Source: Lepus europaeus (taxonomy: Eukaryota > Chordata > Mammalia > Lagomorpha > Leporidae). Taken from it: 64,000 nt of DNA. A model generated the notes under the pieces. The model did not search any database and was not told where the DNA came from. It saw nothing but the letters and a program-made list of their open reading frames with translations. The stretch covers positions 63,913,097 through 63,977,096 of the forward strand of contig NC_084836.1 in the NCBI RefSeq assembly GCF_033115175.1, read 5' to 3'. Numbering within the stretch: the first letter of the stretch is position 1; every line of letters starts with the position of its first letter. A program made the translations under genes and the position numbers. Below, piece after piece: positions 41,433 to 54,600 of this stretch.

Positions 41433-41639
41433 AACACCAGGTAGCTTACGAGAGCCAAACATCTCCCCCCATTATATCTGAAGCTTCTGTTTTTGTTGTG
41501 TAACATCTGTTTAGAAGTTGATGTTTCTGAGAGGATTAATGAGAATTGGTTTAATCAGAATGCTGCCTTCCCAATTTTGTCAGGAACCAGCACCAAAGGA
41601 TTTGAAAGTTGCTGCTGCTTTTCCTGGCCAGCTGCATGG

Positions 41640-41705
41640 AAGTGTAATTTATATGCAATAAAATTGATCCATTTTAAGTGTATAGTTTCCTTCAGTTTTG
41701 TGTCA
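41640..41705 (-). mobile_element. Short ancient L1 3' fragment
   Basis: AATTTATATGCAATAAAATTG and CCATTTTAAGTGTATAG resemble the antisense L1M 3' UTR motif. Confidence 0.45.
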
Positions 41706-41945
41706 AAAGCAGATTCTGATGCAAAACCCATCCCTTCCTCTCTACCCCAAGAGTAGTTTGATAGATCTCGAGATCCCAGCTGTCTTGGATATATGTTTCA
41801 AACCTTGTTAATTTAGGGTGACACACTGGTTCCATTTTGCCCTGAACTTTCCTGGCTTCAACACTCAAATTCCCACCACAGGTCAAAGGCAGGTGAGCAA
41901 GGTTGGTTGTCATATTTGTGACACTCAAGCCTGAGGTTGCCGTCT

Positions 41946-42170
41946 TTCTTTATTTGAATGGCAGAGTGGCAGGAGAAAGAGAGGAAATTTTCTATCTACT
42001 GATTCACTCCCCAAATGGCCACAACAGCCAAGGCTGGGCCAGGCTGGAGCCAGGAACCCAGAACTCCATCCTTGGGTGGCAGGGGCCCAAGTATTGGGTC
42101 ATCTTCTGTTACCTTCCCAGGTGCATTAGCAGGAAGGTGGATCAGAAGTGGAGTAACTACGATACCGTCC
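41946..42170 (-). repeat. CSINE SINE, head truncated
   Basis: CTTTATTTGAATGGCAGAG to GAAGTGGAGTAACTACG; the head is missing. Confidence 0.7.
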
Positions 42171-42439
42171 CTGCCATCTGTTTTTTTTTTATAGTCACTT
42201 CTCATGAGAGCAGCACATGGTAGGCACTCAGGTTAGTGAGTGAATGGACGCACAGGTAAGCCTCGTGTGCCTGTAGATTCCTGGCCCAGAGAGCACAAGA
42301 GCTCTGCTAGGATTGCAGTGGTGCAGTGTCATGGCCCCGGGGAAGTGGGTTTCTCATTGAGTGTTTCTCGCATGGGAAAACCGTGGGACTTGAGTCGCTT
42401 CTGCCTCTGACACTGTAGCAATGCCCCACCTGTACATGG

Positions 42440-44060
42440 GACTGCATTTTGATGTCACTTCCACTTAGCTTTCTCTTTCTCTCCTTCTTTCCCCTCCTTC
42501 AAATAGAGCAGATCAATAAATTACGTAAGGGCGGGTTGATAATGGAACTGCTGATGGGCCCGGCTTATGCAGAGTGCTTCTCTGAGAGCAATAGAGTTTG
42601 GACCTTGGGCCAAGCAGCCGTGGCTGGGAGAGGAGACTCAAGCCTCCAGTTTCAGTTAAGCGTCTGTAATCACCTCATTTGCTCCCTGTGCATGCCTGCT
42701 ATAGAGGATGATGGGCAGCGGGGCCCTGCTGCTTAGGGATTTTCCTGGGTGGATGAGGGGGTAGTCTGGAAAAATACGACTTTATAAGGAGCTCTTTAAC
42801 TATCAGAGGGAGCCTGTTCCTGCTGAGCTAATGTCCAGGAAATAGCATCTCAGGGTCTTATTCAGTAGCTTCGTGCTGAAGCTTAAAATTAGAAACCTCA
42901 GCACTAGGGCTGCAACCCATGTCAGGCTCAGGGTCAGGAAGCTGCACTGTGCTCTGGTGCCATGGACTAGCTGTGGCACTGTGGACCTATCACGTCACCT
43001 CCCCAAGTCTGCCTTCCGCTCTCACATTCTATTTCTGTGGTGCGCGTGCACCGCCCCTCTCTCCAGTGAGATGGTTCAGGTGGGCATCCTGAAAACCCGG
43101 GACAGCCATGCAAATGCGAGGTGTTCCTACTAATTACGTTCATCTTCTGGTCTTTATGGGGTTTGGTTCAGAGGGGGAAGGCAAGTGGAAAGGACTTGGG
43201 GGATTTTGTCTGCTTAGCTCCCCAAGTAATCTCATGAATGCCCTCTGACTCCCAGAAAGATGGGCCAGGTGGGCTTGAAGGGAGAACGGTGTGTTTCGTG
43301 GCTAGGAAGGCCCCTGGCCTGTCTTCCTCCTGGAAAAAAAAAAAAAAATCCCTGACTCCTTGGGGGAAAATCTTGTCCCTGGCTACAAATTCCATTCCTC
43401 CTGCTCGCATTTGCAAACAGTGAGGACACTGAGTAAGGACTCCTCTCAGCAAAGGCTGGCCAGATTCACTGTTCCTGCATCTCCCTCTGGGGCAGAGGCC
43501 TGTAAGGGTTAAGTGAGCCACACCCTCAGCAGATACAGCTTCGGACTTTGTGCTGAGCTGAGCAGCCTCTCGGCCTCTGCTCTCCTGCCGTGGCCAGCAC
43601 AGGGGCCTGGGCTGGAGGAGGCAGCACAGAGGAAGGTCGGAGGAGAGGACACCAGCAAGAGGAGGGCCAGCTGGACACCATGGACAGCTCCTGCTAACTC
43701 GGCCACCTCTCCACCTGGGGGCCTGGAACGCCAATGCTCCCTTCCTGCCACACTGGGTCTCCAGGGGAAACTGAAGTTACAGCCTAGGTCCAGCATTGGG
43801 TGAGTCTTGTCTTGACCTGTCTCTTCTCTCACACCTTCGGGTGCCCCGTCTGGGGCTCCTTTTCTTCTTCCCTACCCCTATGCAGCCACATTCCCACTTC
43901 CCTCAATTCCAAACCCAAAGAGCCTCCTCCAGCCCACCTTCAGCTTCTCGCTCTTCCTTGCCCAGTTTCCTAATGTCTTAGTCTTTTTTCATCTGGGAAA
44001 TATGAGAGACTAATAGTGCCTCCTTTATGGGGATATCGTGAGCATCAGATGAACCCAGGG
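42440..44060 (+). promoter_or_regulatory. MYO1A: Candidate MYO1A promoter / non-coding first exon region
   Basis: CSINE-free stretch 1.5-3 kb upstream of the MYO1A start codon. Motifs seen: AATAAATTA near 42515, TTTATAAGG (TATA or CDX-like) at 42781-42789, TTTATGG (CDX2-like) at 43153 and 44024, and GGACTTTG (HNF4A half of the CAAAGTCC motif) at 43543-43550. A strong donor ATTGG|GTGAGT at 43799/43800 could end a non-coding exon spliced to the acceptor at 45504. MYO1A is known to be enterocyte-specific and CDX2/HNF-driven. Assignment of this stretch is inference. Confidence 0.35.
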
Positions 44061-44105
44061 TCTAGAGCCCTGCTGGCCCTTGGTAAATGCTGCGTGACTT
44101 GAGAG
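43985..44105 (+). repeat. MIR-like fragment
   Basis: TTTTTCATCTGGGAAATATG, GTGAGCATCAGATGAACCC and TTGGTAAATGCTGCGTGAC follow the 3' half of MIR. Confidence 0.45.
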
Positions 44106-44588
44106 GCTGCTGCTGTCGCTATTATTGCTTCCTTATTTGTGTGCTTCTAGGAAGTGACCGGGACCTGGGGAAAGCAGGAGGAAGGAAGACTCCTGCTTGC
44201 TTCTCACTCCACCTCCCTGCCCACCCCACCCAGGTCAGAGGTGTAGGAGGATGTGTCTGTTCCTAGCTGGGAGTGGCGTTGACCATTGTACTAATGGTTC
44301 TGCCCTGCACCTGGCCTCCCTGCCTGCTCTATCCCGCAGGGAAGACTGCGGAGGGCTGGGCTTTCTCCGGGAAGGAGCACCTGCCATGTGCCCTCTGCGT
44401 GGGGACCCTCCCTGTACCGCCAGGCCCACTCCCATCGGCTGGTAAAAGCCTGGGTGTGTCTTTCTGGGACAAAGTCTATGCAAAGCACAAGGGAATGCAG
44501 GTAGCGGGTAAAAGCTGGAGTTGGGGAAACGGGACACAGCACTCCTGCCCACCCTGGGGAGACAATCCAGTCCTGCTTTCATTTCCTT

Positions 44589-44925
44589 TATTTTTAAAAT
44601 TAATTAATTTGAAAGGCAGAGTTACAGGCTGGGAAGGGGTGGTGTTGGAGTGAGAGAGAGAGAGGTCTTCCATCTTCTGGCTCACACCCCTCCCCCCCCC
44701 AAATGGCTGCAAGGGCCAGAGCTGGGCCGATCCAAGTCAGGAACCAGGAGCTTCCTCCCAGTCTCCCACGCAGGTGCAGGGGCCCAAACACTTGGATCAT
44801 CTTCTACTGCTTTCCCAGGCCATAGCAGAGAGCTGGATCAGAAGTGGAGCAGCTGGGACTTGAATGGTGCCCTATGGGATGCCAGCACTGCAGGTGGCAG
44901 CTTAACCCACTGCACCACAGTGCCC
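44589..44925 (-). repeat. CSINE SINE
   Basis: TTTATTTTTAAAATTAATTAA to CACCACAGTGCCCCC; body GTCTCCCACGCAGGTGCAGG. Confidence 0.85.
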
Positions 44926-45524
44926 CCTTCTCTCTCATTTTCTGTCTTTCCTGGAGGGCTCCTGTGCCGCCCTGTTTGTTGCCTTGTCCACTCCCCAACT
45001 TAAACATGCAGCTCCCTGTGACAATGACAGGGGAGGAGAGACAGTGGGAGAACGTCTGACATAGGCCTGGACGGGTTGGGTGATGGTCAGGGGCCTATGA
45101 GAGGCAGGGGCTTGTGTATGAGCACTGGGAGCAGAGAGGGAGTCAGCACCGGCCAGGCGAGAGCACTTCCTATACCTGGCTGTGGCACAAAGCTTGGCTT
45201 ACACTTTCCTCCCCAGCACTCTCTCTGCTCCCCAGGTGCCTTCCTTAGTGGGCAGAGGCAGGTGGTGCTGCCCCAGCCCCGCCCCACTCCCACCAAACCC
45301 ACCCAGGGAGCCGAGGATTCCACTGCCTGCGGCACAGAGTTTCAGCAAAGCTTGCAAGCACAGGCCAGGCGGGGACTCCCCAAGGCCAGCGCAGGGAGAG
45401 CTCTCTCGGGTCCTCCTGAGTGCTTCCCCTCAGGCAGTCACTGGCCCCCTGGCATGGAGCAGACATCAGCACACAGCGCCACCCTCCACCCCCATTGCTC
45501 ACAGGGTCTGCAGCCCCTTGGGCC
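44926..45524 (+). other. MYO1A: MYO1A upstream sequence and 5' UTR start
   Basis: No repeats. A splice acceptor (CATTGCTCACAG|GGTCTG) at 45504/45505 precedes the start codon by 20 bp, so the 5' UTR most likely comes mainly from a separate upstream exon. Confidence 0.6.
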
Positions 45525-45638
45525 ATGCCTCTGCTGGAAGGTTCTGTGGGGGTGGAGGACCTCGTCCTCCTGGAACCGCTGGAGGAAGAAGCCCTGCTCA
45601 GGAACCTTCAGCTTCGCTATGAGCACAAGGAGATTTAT
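45525..45638 (+). CDS. MYO1A: MYO1A coding exon 1
   Basis: Residues 1-38 ([19 protein letters not shown] to YEHKEIY), phase 0, donor TTTAT|GTGAGT. Confidence 0.95.
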
Positions 45639-48600
45639 GTGAGTGCAACATGAGTGCCCCGCTGTGCGTGTGCCCCAAGGGGTCGCGGACTCCCACCCCC
45701 ACCCCTGCCTCATTCCCTCCTCCTCCTTCCTGGCTCCAGACCTACATCGGGAACGTAGTGATCTCAGTGAATCCTTACCAGCAGCTGCCCATCTATGGCC
45801 CAGAGTTCATTGCCAAGTACCAGGACTACACCTTCTATGAGCTGAAGCCCCACATGTGAGCCGAGGGACGGCGGGGAGGGGACTGCCGGGGCCCCACTGG
45901 GAGACCCGGGGCCTCCTAATCTCCTCTGTCCCTGCCCCTGGAGGGGGTTCTCAGCGGCCCTCCCTAGGCCTGTCACCTCTTGCCTTGTTTGGTCCACTTG
46001 GGGCGGGTGAATGAGCCCGGGGGGTGGAGATTGAGGGAAGGCCGGGGTCCTATGCTGGCGCCCCACTGGTCCCCATTCACTTGCTCTTCCGAAGCTACGC
46101 ACTGGCAAATGTGGCCTACCAGTCTCTGAGGGACCGGGACCGAGACCAGTGTATCCTCATCACGGGCGAGAGTGGAGCTGGGAAGACTGGTGAGGCGCCT
46201 GGAAGGAGGGAGGCACCCTGGGGTCAGCTCCGGAACCACCTCCTCTCTTTCCCTGCCAGGCCTAGCCCTGACCCGCCTCTCCCCCAAGCCCCGAAGTCCC
46301 CTGTTTGTCTCACTGCGTGGGGTGGGGGGCGGGGATTCACGGGAGGGTTTCCCCACACACAGAGGCCAGCAAGCTGGTGATGTCCTACGTGGCGGCCGTC
46401 TGCGGGAAAGGGGAGCAGGTGAACTCTGTGAAGGAGCAGCTGCTGCAGTCGAACCCAGTGCTGGAGGGTGAGGAGTCTGCGCCCGGCCCAGAGCCCCCAC
46501 CCCTGCTCTCCTTTCCCGGACTCCCCTTCTCCCCTCACCCTCCTCACTGCCCCTCCTCCTCTCCGCAGCCTTTGGCAACGCCAAGACAATTCGCAACAAC
46601 AACTCCTCGCGGTTTGTGAGTGAGGGGCGCCCGGGAGGCGAGCATGTGGGGCTGGAGAGGGAGGAAGGCAGCGCAAAGCCCTCCGACGGCCGCAGCGGGG
46701 GAGGAGGGGAGCTGAGGTTTTGTCCGATCTCTCTCTGCAGGGAAAGTACATGGACATTGAGTTTGACTTCAAGGGCTCCCCCCTGGGCGGTGTCATCACC
46801 AACTGTATGTGCCTGGGCCACCCGGCTCACCACCTCTCCCCCTCTTGCCCGGCCCACGGTGGCATCGTGCCCTCACGAGCTTATACTCCGAATTCCACCA
46901 GATCTGCTGGAGAAGTCGCGAGTGGTGAGGCAGCTCCAAGGCGAGAGGAACTTCCACATCTTCTATCAGCTCCTGGCTGGAGCAGACGCACAGCTACTGA
47001 GTATGTGCCTGCCCCTGGCCCCATGGCGGCCCCGAACCACCATCTCTGTGTCCCTTTTCCCTTCTCCCCTGCATCCTCCACCCCGAACTGCGTTACCCGC
47101 CCACTGTTGGAACAAATCCCCCTGGGCCCCCGGTGCTCCTCCTTGTCTGGGGATTTATTGCCAGGCTCCAGCTTCCTGCCTCTTCACGGCTCGCATCCTT
47201 CTGCCTGGCCGGGGGGTCCTCCTTCCCCCTGCTGGCTTCCGACCTGCCAGTCTTCCTCTCCCAGTTTGTGGGCCTTTATTGAGAGTCAAGCTGGGAAGTG
47301 GGCGGCATGTTGTGAGTGCTTAAGAGCTTTCTGTGAGCTCCAGTTGAAGCTGTCCTGGGTCTACGTGTGCCTCACCTGATTTCCTACATTTAAAAATTGC
47401 ATGAGAGTGAGCGAGCGAGCGAGCACTGTGTTCATGATCAGATCAGTGAGCAAGTAATGGATGGTACAGCCTAGGCTGAGGGTGCAGTGTGGAGGCTGGG
47501 GTGTGTGTGGGACCTCTGTTCCTATTTCTTCCCCTCCTCCTCCCAGAGGCCCTGAGGGCTGAGTGGGGGCGGGGTGAGGGGGGAGCTCTACTCCCTGGTT
47601 TGGGTTGTGTAGAACCCTGCTGTCAGGGAGAAGGGAGGAATGAGGCTTTACTTTCATGACAGCTGGAGGGGGGAGAAAACAAGTATGAACTCCCAGACCC
47701 TAATTACTTTTTAAAACCTTAGTCTATCACCCCAGGAATTAATGGTCCCCAAACAAAAGAGGCAGGGGAAGAACCCCTAACCAAAACTGACCCCTGTGAA
47801 TACATGACAGCGCCCACCAAGGACAAGGGCCGCGGGGGGTCAAGGCTGGAGGGCTCCGGGGAGCCAGCTACTGACACTGCTCCCCCTCGCCCGCCCTCAC
47901 AGAGGCCCTGAAGCTGCAGCGGGACACGAGTGGCTACACCTATCTGAACCAGGAAGCATCCAGCGTAGGGGGCATGGACGACGCCTCCAACTTCAGTGCT
48001 GTGCAGGTGGGTGCCCTTAGGCCTGGCTCTGAGGCTGGAGGCCCTGGGCGGGCACCCCCAGTTCTGCCGCTGATTTCTGATTTCTCCCCAAGAGTGCAAT
48101 GTCGGTGATCGGGTTCTCAGAGGCGGAGATCCGACAGGTGCTCGAGGTGACAGCTCTGGTGCTGAAACTGGGGAACGTGGAGCTGACAGATGAGTTCCAG
48201 GCCAACGGGATTCCAGCCAGTGGCATCCGTGATGGGAGAGGTTCGCACCACCCCGGCCCTGATTCCCCTGCCAGGACCCCCGGCCTGCTGCCATCTCCGA
48301 TGTCATGGATTCAGCCCCGTCTTGAGCTCTTCCTGAACAGACTCACTGAGAGCTCCTGACGAGGATATCGGAACCAAATACTGAAGTCTGATAGACCAAG
48401 GTCTGGAACGCCTCGGAGTCTCAGTTGATCGTTCTGCCAAGTGGGGACAATCACAGCTATTTCAGGAGATTGTGGCATTAAAGTAGTGAATGCTCGCAAA
48501 GTGCCCAGACCCCTCTCCCGCCTGCCCCCACTCCCCCAGCCACTAGGGCCATGTCCTGCGGGGGACCCCAGGCTCCCCGGCAGTGGCAGTCTCCTTTCTC

Positions 48601-51600
48601 CCTGAGAGCAAGCCCCTCCCAGGCCACACGGCATTGCCTCCCTACCCCAGGTGTCCGGGAGATGGGGGAGATGGTGGGTCTGGACTCAGCGGCGCTGGAG
48701 AGAGCTCTGTGCTCCAGGACCATGGAAACCAGCAGAGAAAAGGTGACCACAGCCCTGAATGTCACCCAGGTAAGGGCCCTCCTAGAGGGGCTGCTCGGGA
48801 GCCCGTCGCCTGGCTGCGCCACTAACCTCTGGGCCCGCCCTGCAGGCTCAGTACGCGCGCGATGCTCTGGCTAAGAACATCTATAGCCGCCTCTTCGATT
48901 GGATCGTGAACCGCATCAACGAGAACATCAAGGTGAGCGGCCGTCCTCCCCTCTCAGCGTGCCCTGCCCTGGTCTCCAGCCCTGGGCTCTGAGATGACAG
49001 GGGTGAGCAGCACGCAGAGGTGGGCACCACGTCCCTTCCACCAGTGCGGCGTGGTGCAGACACCACGGGGTCAGAGTCAGGTGCTGTGGATCCCACCCAC
49101 CAGCCCTGTGGCCTTTGGGTTTCACAAAGACTCTGAGCCTCACTTCCCCGATCCAGAAACATCCACGCAGGTGCCCACCTGCTCCCCAGCATTTAATGAG
49201 GACTGGATAAAATTACGTATGTGGTTACCGTGCGATCCAGCAGTTCTGCTCCCAGGCACACATCCAAGAGGACTGAAAACAGATGCCCTTAACAAAAAGC
49301 TGTAGGCGAGTGCTCATCAAGGCACTGTTCATGAGGGTCCGGAAGTAGTGACAACCTAAATGCACGTCGGCTGACGCACAGATAAACCAAACACAGTTTA
49401 TGCGTCCGTACGGCAGGACGTTACCTGGCCTTGAAAACGAATGCAGTACTGGTACACTGCACTCCTGGACAACCTGGACAACATCGCTGTGAACGAGCCA
49501 GTCCCAGGAGATTGGTTTATGATTCCATTTCTATGAAATTCCCCACACAGGCAAATCCCTAGAGATGCAACATTAGCAGATGGGGACTGGGGGCAAGGGG
49601 GATGGGAGTGGCTACTGATGGGTACAGGATTTTGGCAATGAAAATGCCCTGGAATTAGGTGATGGTGAGAGCTTTACAATTTTTTGAATGTACTAAAACG
49701 TCACCGAGTTGTGCATCATATGCGAATTCTGTTCTACAAGGCTGCGATCAAGTGATTACCATCGGGAAAGTGCCGTCACGTAGAAGCTATATTGGAGGGC
49801 AGCAGGATGTCAGTGTAGGCCTGGCGAGATGCTGAGCCCTCATTTGCATCTGTAAATCCTTGCATCTGTAAAATGGGAATACGCATATCTTATAAGGTTA
49901 AGATATGACTCAACTAAAGAAGGAGTTGGATTTTTTTTTTTTTAAGATTTTATTTCTTTGAAAGGCAGAGTTACAGACAGAGAGAGAGGTCTTCCATCTG
50001 CTGGTTCATTCCCCAACTGGCTGCAATGGCTGAAGCCAGGAGCCAGGAGCTTCACTTGGGTCTCCCACATGTGTGCGGGGGGCCCAAGCACTTGGACCAT
50101 CTTCTGCTGCCTTCCCAGGTGCGTTAGCAGGGAGCTGGATTGGAAATGGAGCAGCTAGGATTTGAACTGGTACCCATATGGGATGCCAGTGCTACAAACA
50201 GCAGCTTAACCCACTCCCCCACAGTGCTGGCCCCTGGATTTTTTTTTTTTTTTTTTTTTGGCATAAAATGTTCTACACATATAAAAGATGGTAGAAGGGC
50301 CTATGTTGTGGCGGACGCAGTGGGTTAAGCTGCTGCCCGTGAAGCTGATTCAAGTTCTGGCTGCTCTGCTTCTTGCCGATGAGCCTGGGGAAGCAGAACA
50401 TGACAGCCAAATTGCTTGGGCCCCTGCCACCCATGTGGGAGACCGGGTGAAGTTCTTGGCTTCTGACTTTGACCTGGCCGAGACCTGGCTTTTGAGCCAT
50501 TTAGGGAGTCAACCAGTACATAGAAGGTCTTTCTCTCTTTCTCTGTTTGTCTATCCCTCCCTGTCTTTGTCACTCTATCATTTAAATAAATAAGTAAATA
50601 AAATCTTTTAAAAAAACATAAGGGATGGTTATTATCCTCAGAGGATTTTAAAAATTTTTTAAAAATTTATTTGTAAGACAGAGAATGGGGTAGGGGTGGG
50701 GAAGAGATCTCCTATTTGGCTCAGTCCTCAAATGCCTTCAATAACTGGGTTGGGCCAGGCTGAAATCAGGAGTAGGAACTCCATCCAGGTCTCCCAAGTG
50801 GGTGGCACAGGCCTAAGTATTTTTTTTTTTTTTAAAGATCCATTTATTTACTTGAAAGAGTTACACAGAGAGAGAAGGAGAGGCAGAGAGAGAGAGAGAG
50901 GACCTCCATCCACTGGTTCACTCCCCAAAAGGCCGCAACAGCTAGAGCTGTGCCGATCTGAAGCCAGGAGCCAGGAGCCTCCTCCGGGTCTCCCACGCAG
51001 GTGAAGGGGCCCAAGGACCTAGGCCGTCCTCCACTGCTGGATTGGGAGCGGAGCAGCTGGGACCTGAACCAGTGCCCACCTGGGATGCCAGCGCTGCAGG
51101 TGGCAGCTTTTACCTTCTATGCCACAGCACCGGCCCCAGACCTAAGTATTTGAACCATCGTCTGCTGCCTCGCAGGGTGTACATTCAGTAGAAGCTGGCT
51201 GGGAAGCAGAGCGGAACTCAAACCCAGGCACTCTGCTATGGGACACAGGCATCCCAAGCGGCCTCTTAACCACTGCGCCAGACATCCATCCAGAGAGGAT
51301 TTTAGTCCTCCTCACCTCTTATGGCGGGAGACTGTGCTGGAGTCTGCATTTTCCTTTCCTCCCTCGTTGCTCATCCTCCAGCGTCTGGGGGTAGAAGGAG
51401 GATGAGATCGCCGTCCCTTTGCAGCGTGGCTCAGCTCACTGCCATTCTGTTTACCCCCTGCCCCAACAATACTCACCCGGGAAGGGCCAGGCCCGGCGTG
51501 CCGAGGGGTCCTGGCCGCCACCTTACCTTTCCCTCCTCTTCAGGTAGGCTCTGGGGAGAGGAAGAAGGTCATGGGGGTGCTGGATATCTACGGCTTCGAG

Positions 51601-54600
51601 ATACTAGAGGTGAGAGAGCCCCGGCGCACCCCAGCCTCCTGCTTCCCTGGGGTCAGAGGTAGAGGCGTGAGAGGGTGGCGTGGCCCTGGGCTGAGCCGCT
51701 CATGCTCTCTAACTTATGCGCCCTCCCTCAGGATAATAGCTTTGAGCAGTTTGTGATCAACTACTGCAATGAGAAGCTACAGCAGGTGTTCATAGAGATG
51801 ACCCTGAAAGAGGAGCAGGAGGAATATAAGAGAGAGGTAAGCGAAGCCTTTCCCCACCTCTCCTCCCTTAAATGACGCCAGGCTCGTGCCAGACTTGCCT
51901 TTCTCCTGGATCACAGCTGCCTCGAAATTGTCTCCCCCCCCCCCACCCCCCGGCACGCAAGGGACAGAAGGTTCCCTCGCACAGCTGCACAGCCAGCTTT
52001 CCTAAGGGGCCCCATCTTCTGCTCTCCACACCCCCAGCCCCGGGCCAGGCCAGGCAGGGGCGTGTGCAGAGTCCTGAGGAGTGAAGTGACAGCTGTGCTT
52101 GGGCCACAGCAGACGGTGAGGCACTTCCTGGGCTTGGCGCCCTACCGCCTCCCTCTTCTGGCCCTCCTCCGGCGTCCTGGAGTCCTCCATCTCCTCTGGG
52201 CACCGGTGATGCTTGGATCCCCTGGTGTGGCGGCCTGGTGACTTCCACACCAGAAGGGCCCCACGGCTCTGAGTGTCCGCGCGCCGTCCTGCTGACTGCG
52301 GCTACGTGTTGCAAAAGCTCCCCAACTGTGGATCTCACTCATCACACCTCTGCCACGGCCGGCCCCTCGTGAGTGCATGGTCATCTGCTGTGGCAGGACT
52401 GGAAGCAACATGCTCACGGTTCTAGGAAAAGGTTTTTGGAGCTGTTCTGCATTTTTAAAAGAAAGATTTATTTATTTATTTATTTATTTATTTATTTTTG
52501 AAAGATATAGTGATAGAGAAAGGGAGTGACAGAGAGAAAGAGAAGTCTTCCATCTGCTGGTTCCCTCCCCAAAAGTCCACAACACCTAGGACTGGGCCAC
52601 TCTGAAGCCAGGAGCCCAGAACTCCATCCAGGTCGCCCATGTGGGTGCAGGGACCCAAGCACCTGGGCCATCTTCTGCTGCTTTCCCAGGCGCATTAGCA
52701 GGGAGCTGGGTGGGAAGCAGAGTGGCCTGGAATGAAAGCAGCACTCCGACACGGGATGTAAGCGTTGCGGGCAGCAGCTTAATCTATGACGCTAGCTCTT
52801 AAAAATTTTCATTTTAATCATTTGATTGATCAAAGAGGTTAAACAGATGGGTCTGAAGAAAGGGCTCCCTCTCACCGGTTCCCGTCCCCACCTGGAGGTA
52901 TCCCAGATGAGGCTCCTTGCACAGAGTGTATACCAATGGCATAAGTATCTGCACCTTGTTTTCATCGCTTCACAGGAGCCGGTTCTGTGAAGAACCCTTC
53001 ACAGCTCCGTAGGTCTCTGAGGGCACCATCGTTCCTTTAATTGGTTGGGCAAGGTATTCTCAGGAGGAAGTGGGAAGGCTCCTTTATTTAATCTCATTCT
53101 TCTTTCTCTGAAGACCCGTGAGGGAGGAGGGCAAAAAGGCCTGTGCCCCACAGCCACACCTGGGCGTGTCCTCAGGCGGAGTCTGGCCTGAGGCGGGGTT
53201 AGGAGCTGTCTGGCCTGCAGGCCCAGGGCCCAGTAAGTAAGGAGAGAATGGTGGTTTTGCAGTCATCTGCTTTTGCCCCCTGCTTGCTTCTGAAAGAATT
53301 GTACAGTGTGATTGGTCACGTCCGTAAGCGGCTCTTTTTTTAAAAGATTTTATTTTTTATTTTTTTAAAAGGCAGAATCACAGAGTGAGGGGTAAGGGGA
53401 AGGAGAGAGATACTTCCACCCACTGGTTTCCTCCACCCATGGTCACTGGTCTCTTGTGTGGATGCAGGGGCCCAAGCACTTGGTCCATCCTCCACTGCTT
53501 TCCCAGGCATAGTAGCAGGAAGCTGGATTGAAAGTGGATCAGCTGGGACTGGAACCGGTGCTCATACAGGATGCTGGCCGCCTCACCACAATGCCAGCCT
53601 CCGTCAGTGGCTCTTAAAGTGTGGCCCTGGGCCAGCAGCAGCAGCAGCAGCAGCAGCTGGGAAGATGTTGGAAATGCAACATCTTTCTGACCCTGCTGAG
53701 GCAGAAAGTTGGGGGGTGGGGAACCCAACTGTGCTTTCACTAGCCCTCCTGGTCACTGGGATGCACACTCACGACCAAAGCCAGGAGCCAGGAACTTCTT
53801 CCAGGTCTCCCACGTGGGTACAGGGACCCAAGCACTTGGGCCATCTTCTACTGCTTTCCCAGGCCACAGCAGAGAGCTGGATTGGTAGAGGAGCAGCCAG
53901 AACTAGAACCAGCACCCATATGGGATGCTGGCGCTTCAGGCCAGGGCTTTAACCCGCTGCTCCATAGCACTGGGCCCAACACACTCAGCTTTGAGAGTTG
54001 CTGCTGCAGCTCCTTGAAGACACGTCACATCCGCTCTGCTGTTTGGTGCTGAACTCTCACTCCTGCCCTGATTTTGCAGCGTCTTGTCAGAGCAGTGGAT
54101 CCTTGTCCACTCTCACGTAGCTGCCCAACGCATGCCGCCTCCCTCTGCCCTGCACCACCTCCAGGGCGCTCTGCATTGTCGCGCCTGCTCTCCACAGCTC
54201 TGGCCTCTCCCGTGCATTTGTCTATCCACTCCACAAATTCTCCACCAATCTTGGAGAGATGAGGCCATACACAAAAACCACACCAAGGGCCGGCACCGCG
54301 GCTCAATAGGCTAATCCTCCGCCTAGCGGCGCCGGCACACCCGGTTCTAGTCCCGGTCGGGGTGCCGGATTCTGTCCCGGTTGCCCCTCTTCCAGGCCAG
54401 CTCTCTGCTGTGGCCCGGGAGTGCAGTGGAGGATGGCCCAAGTGCTTGGGCCCTGCACCCCATGGGAGACCAGGAGAAGCTCCTGGCTCCTGGTTTTGGA
54501 TCCGCGCGGTGCGCTGGTTGCAGTGCGCCGGCCACAGTGGTCATTGGAGGGTAAACCAACGGCAAAGGAAGACCTGTCTCTCTGTCTCTCTCTCTCTCTC

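Noticed and set aside
45420-45524. In-frame upstream extension of the MYO1A start
   Set aside because: A clear acceptor (CTCACAG) at 45504 and the known [13 protein letters not shown] start place translation at 45525; the upstream frame is intronic.
53635-53657. CAG repeat as a possible polyglutamine or expansion locus
   Set aside because: Only seven units, intronic, no coding frame; too short to suggest instability.
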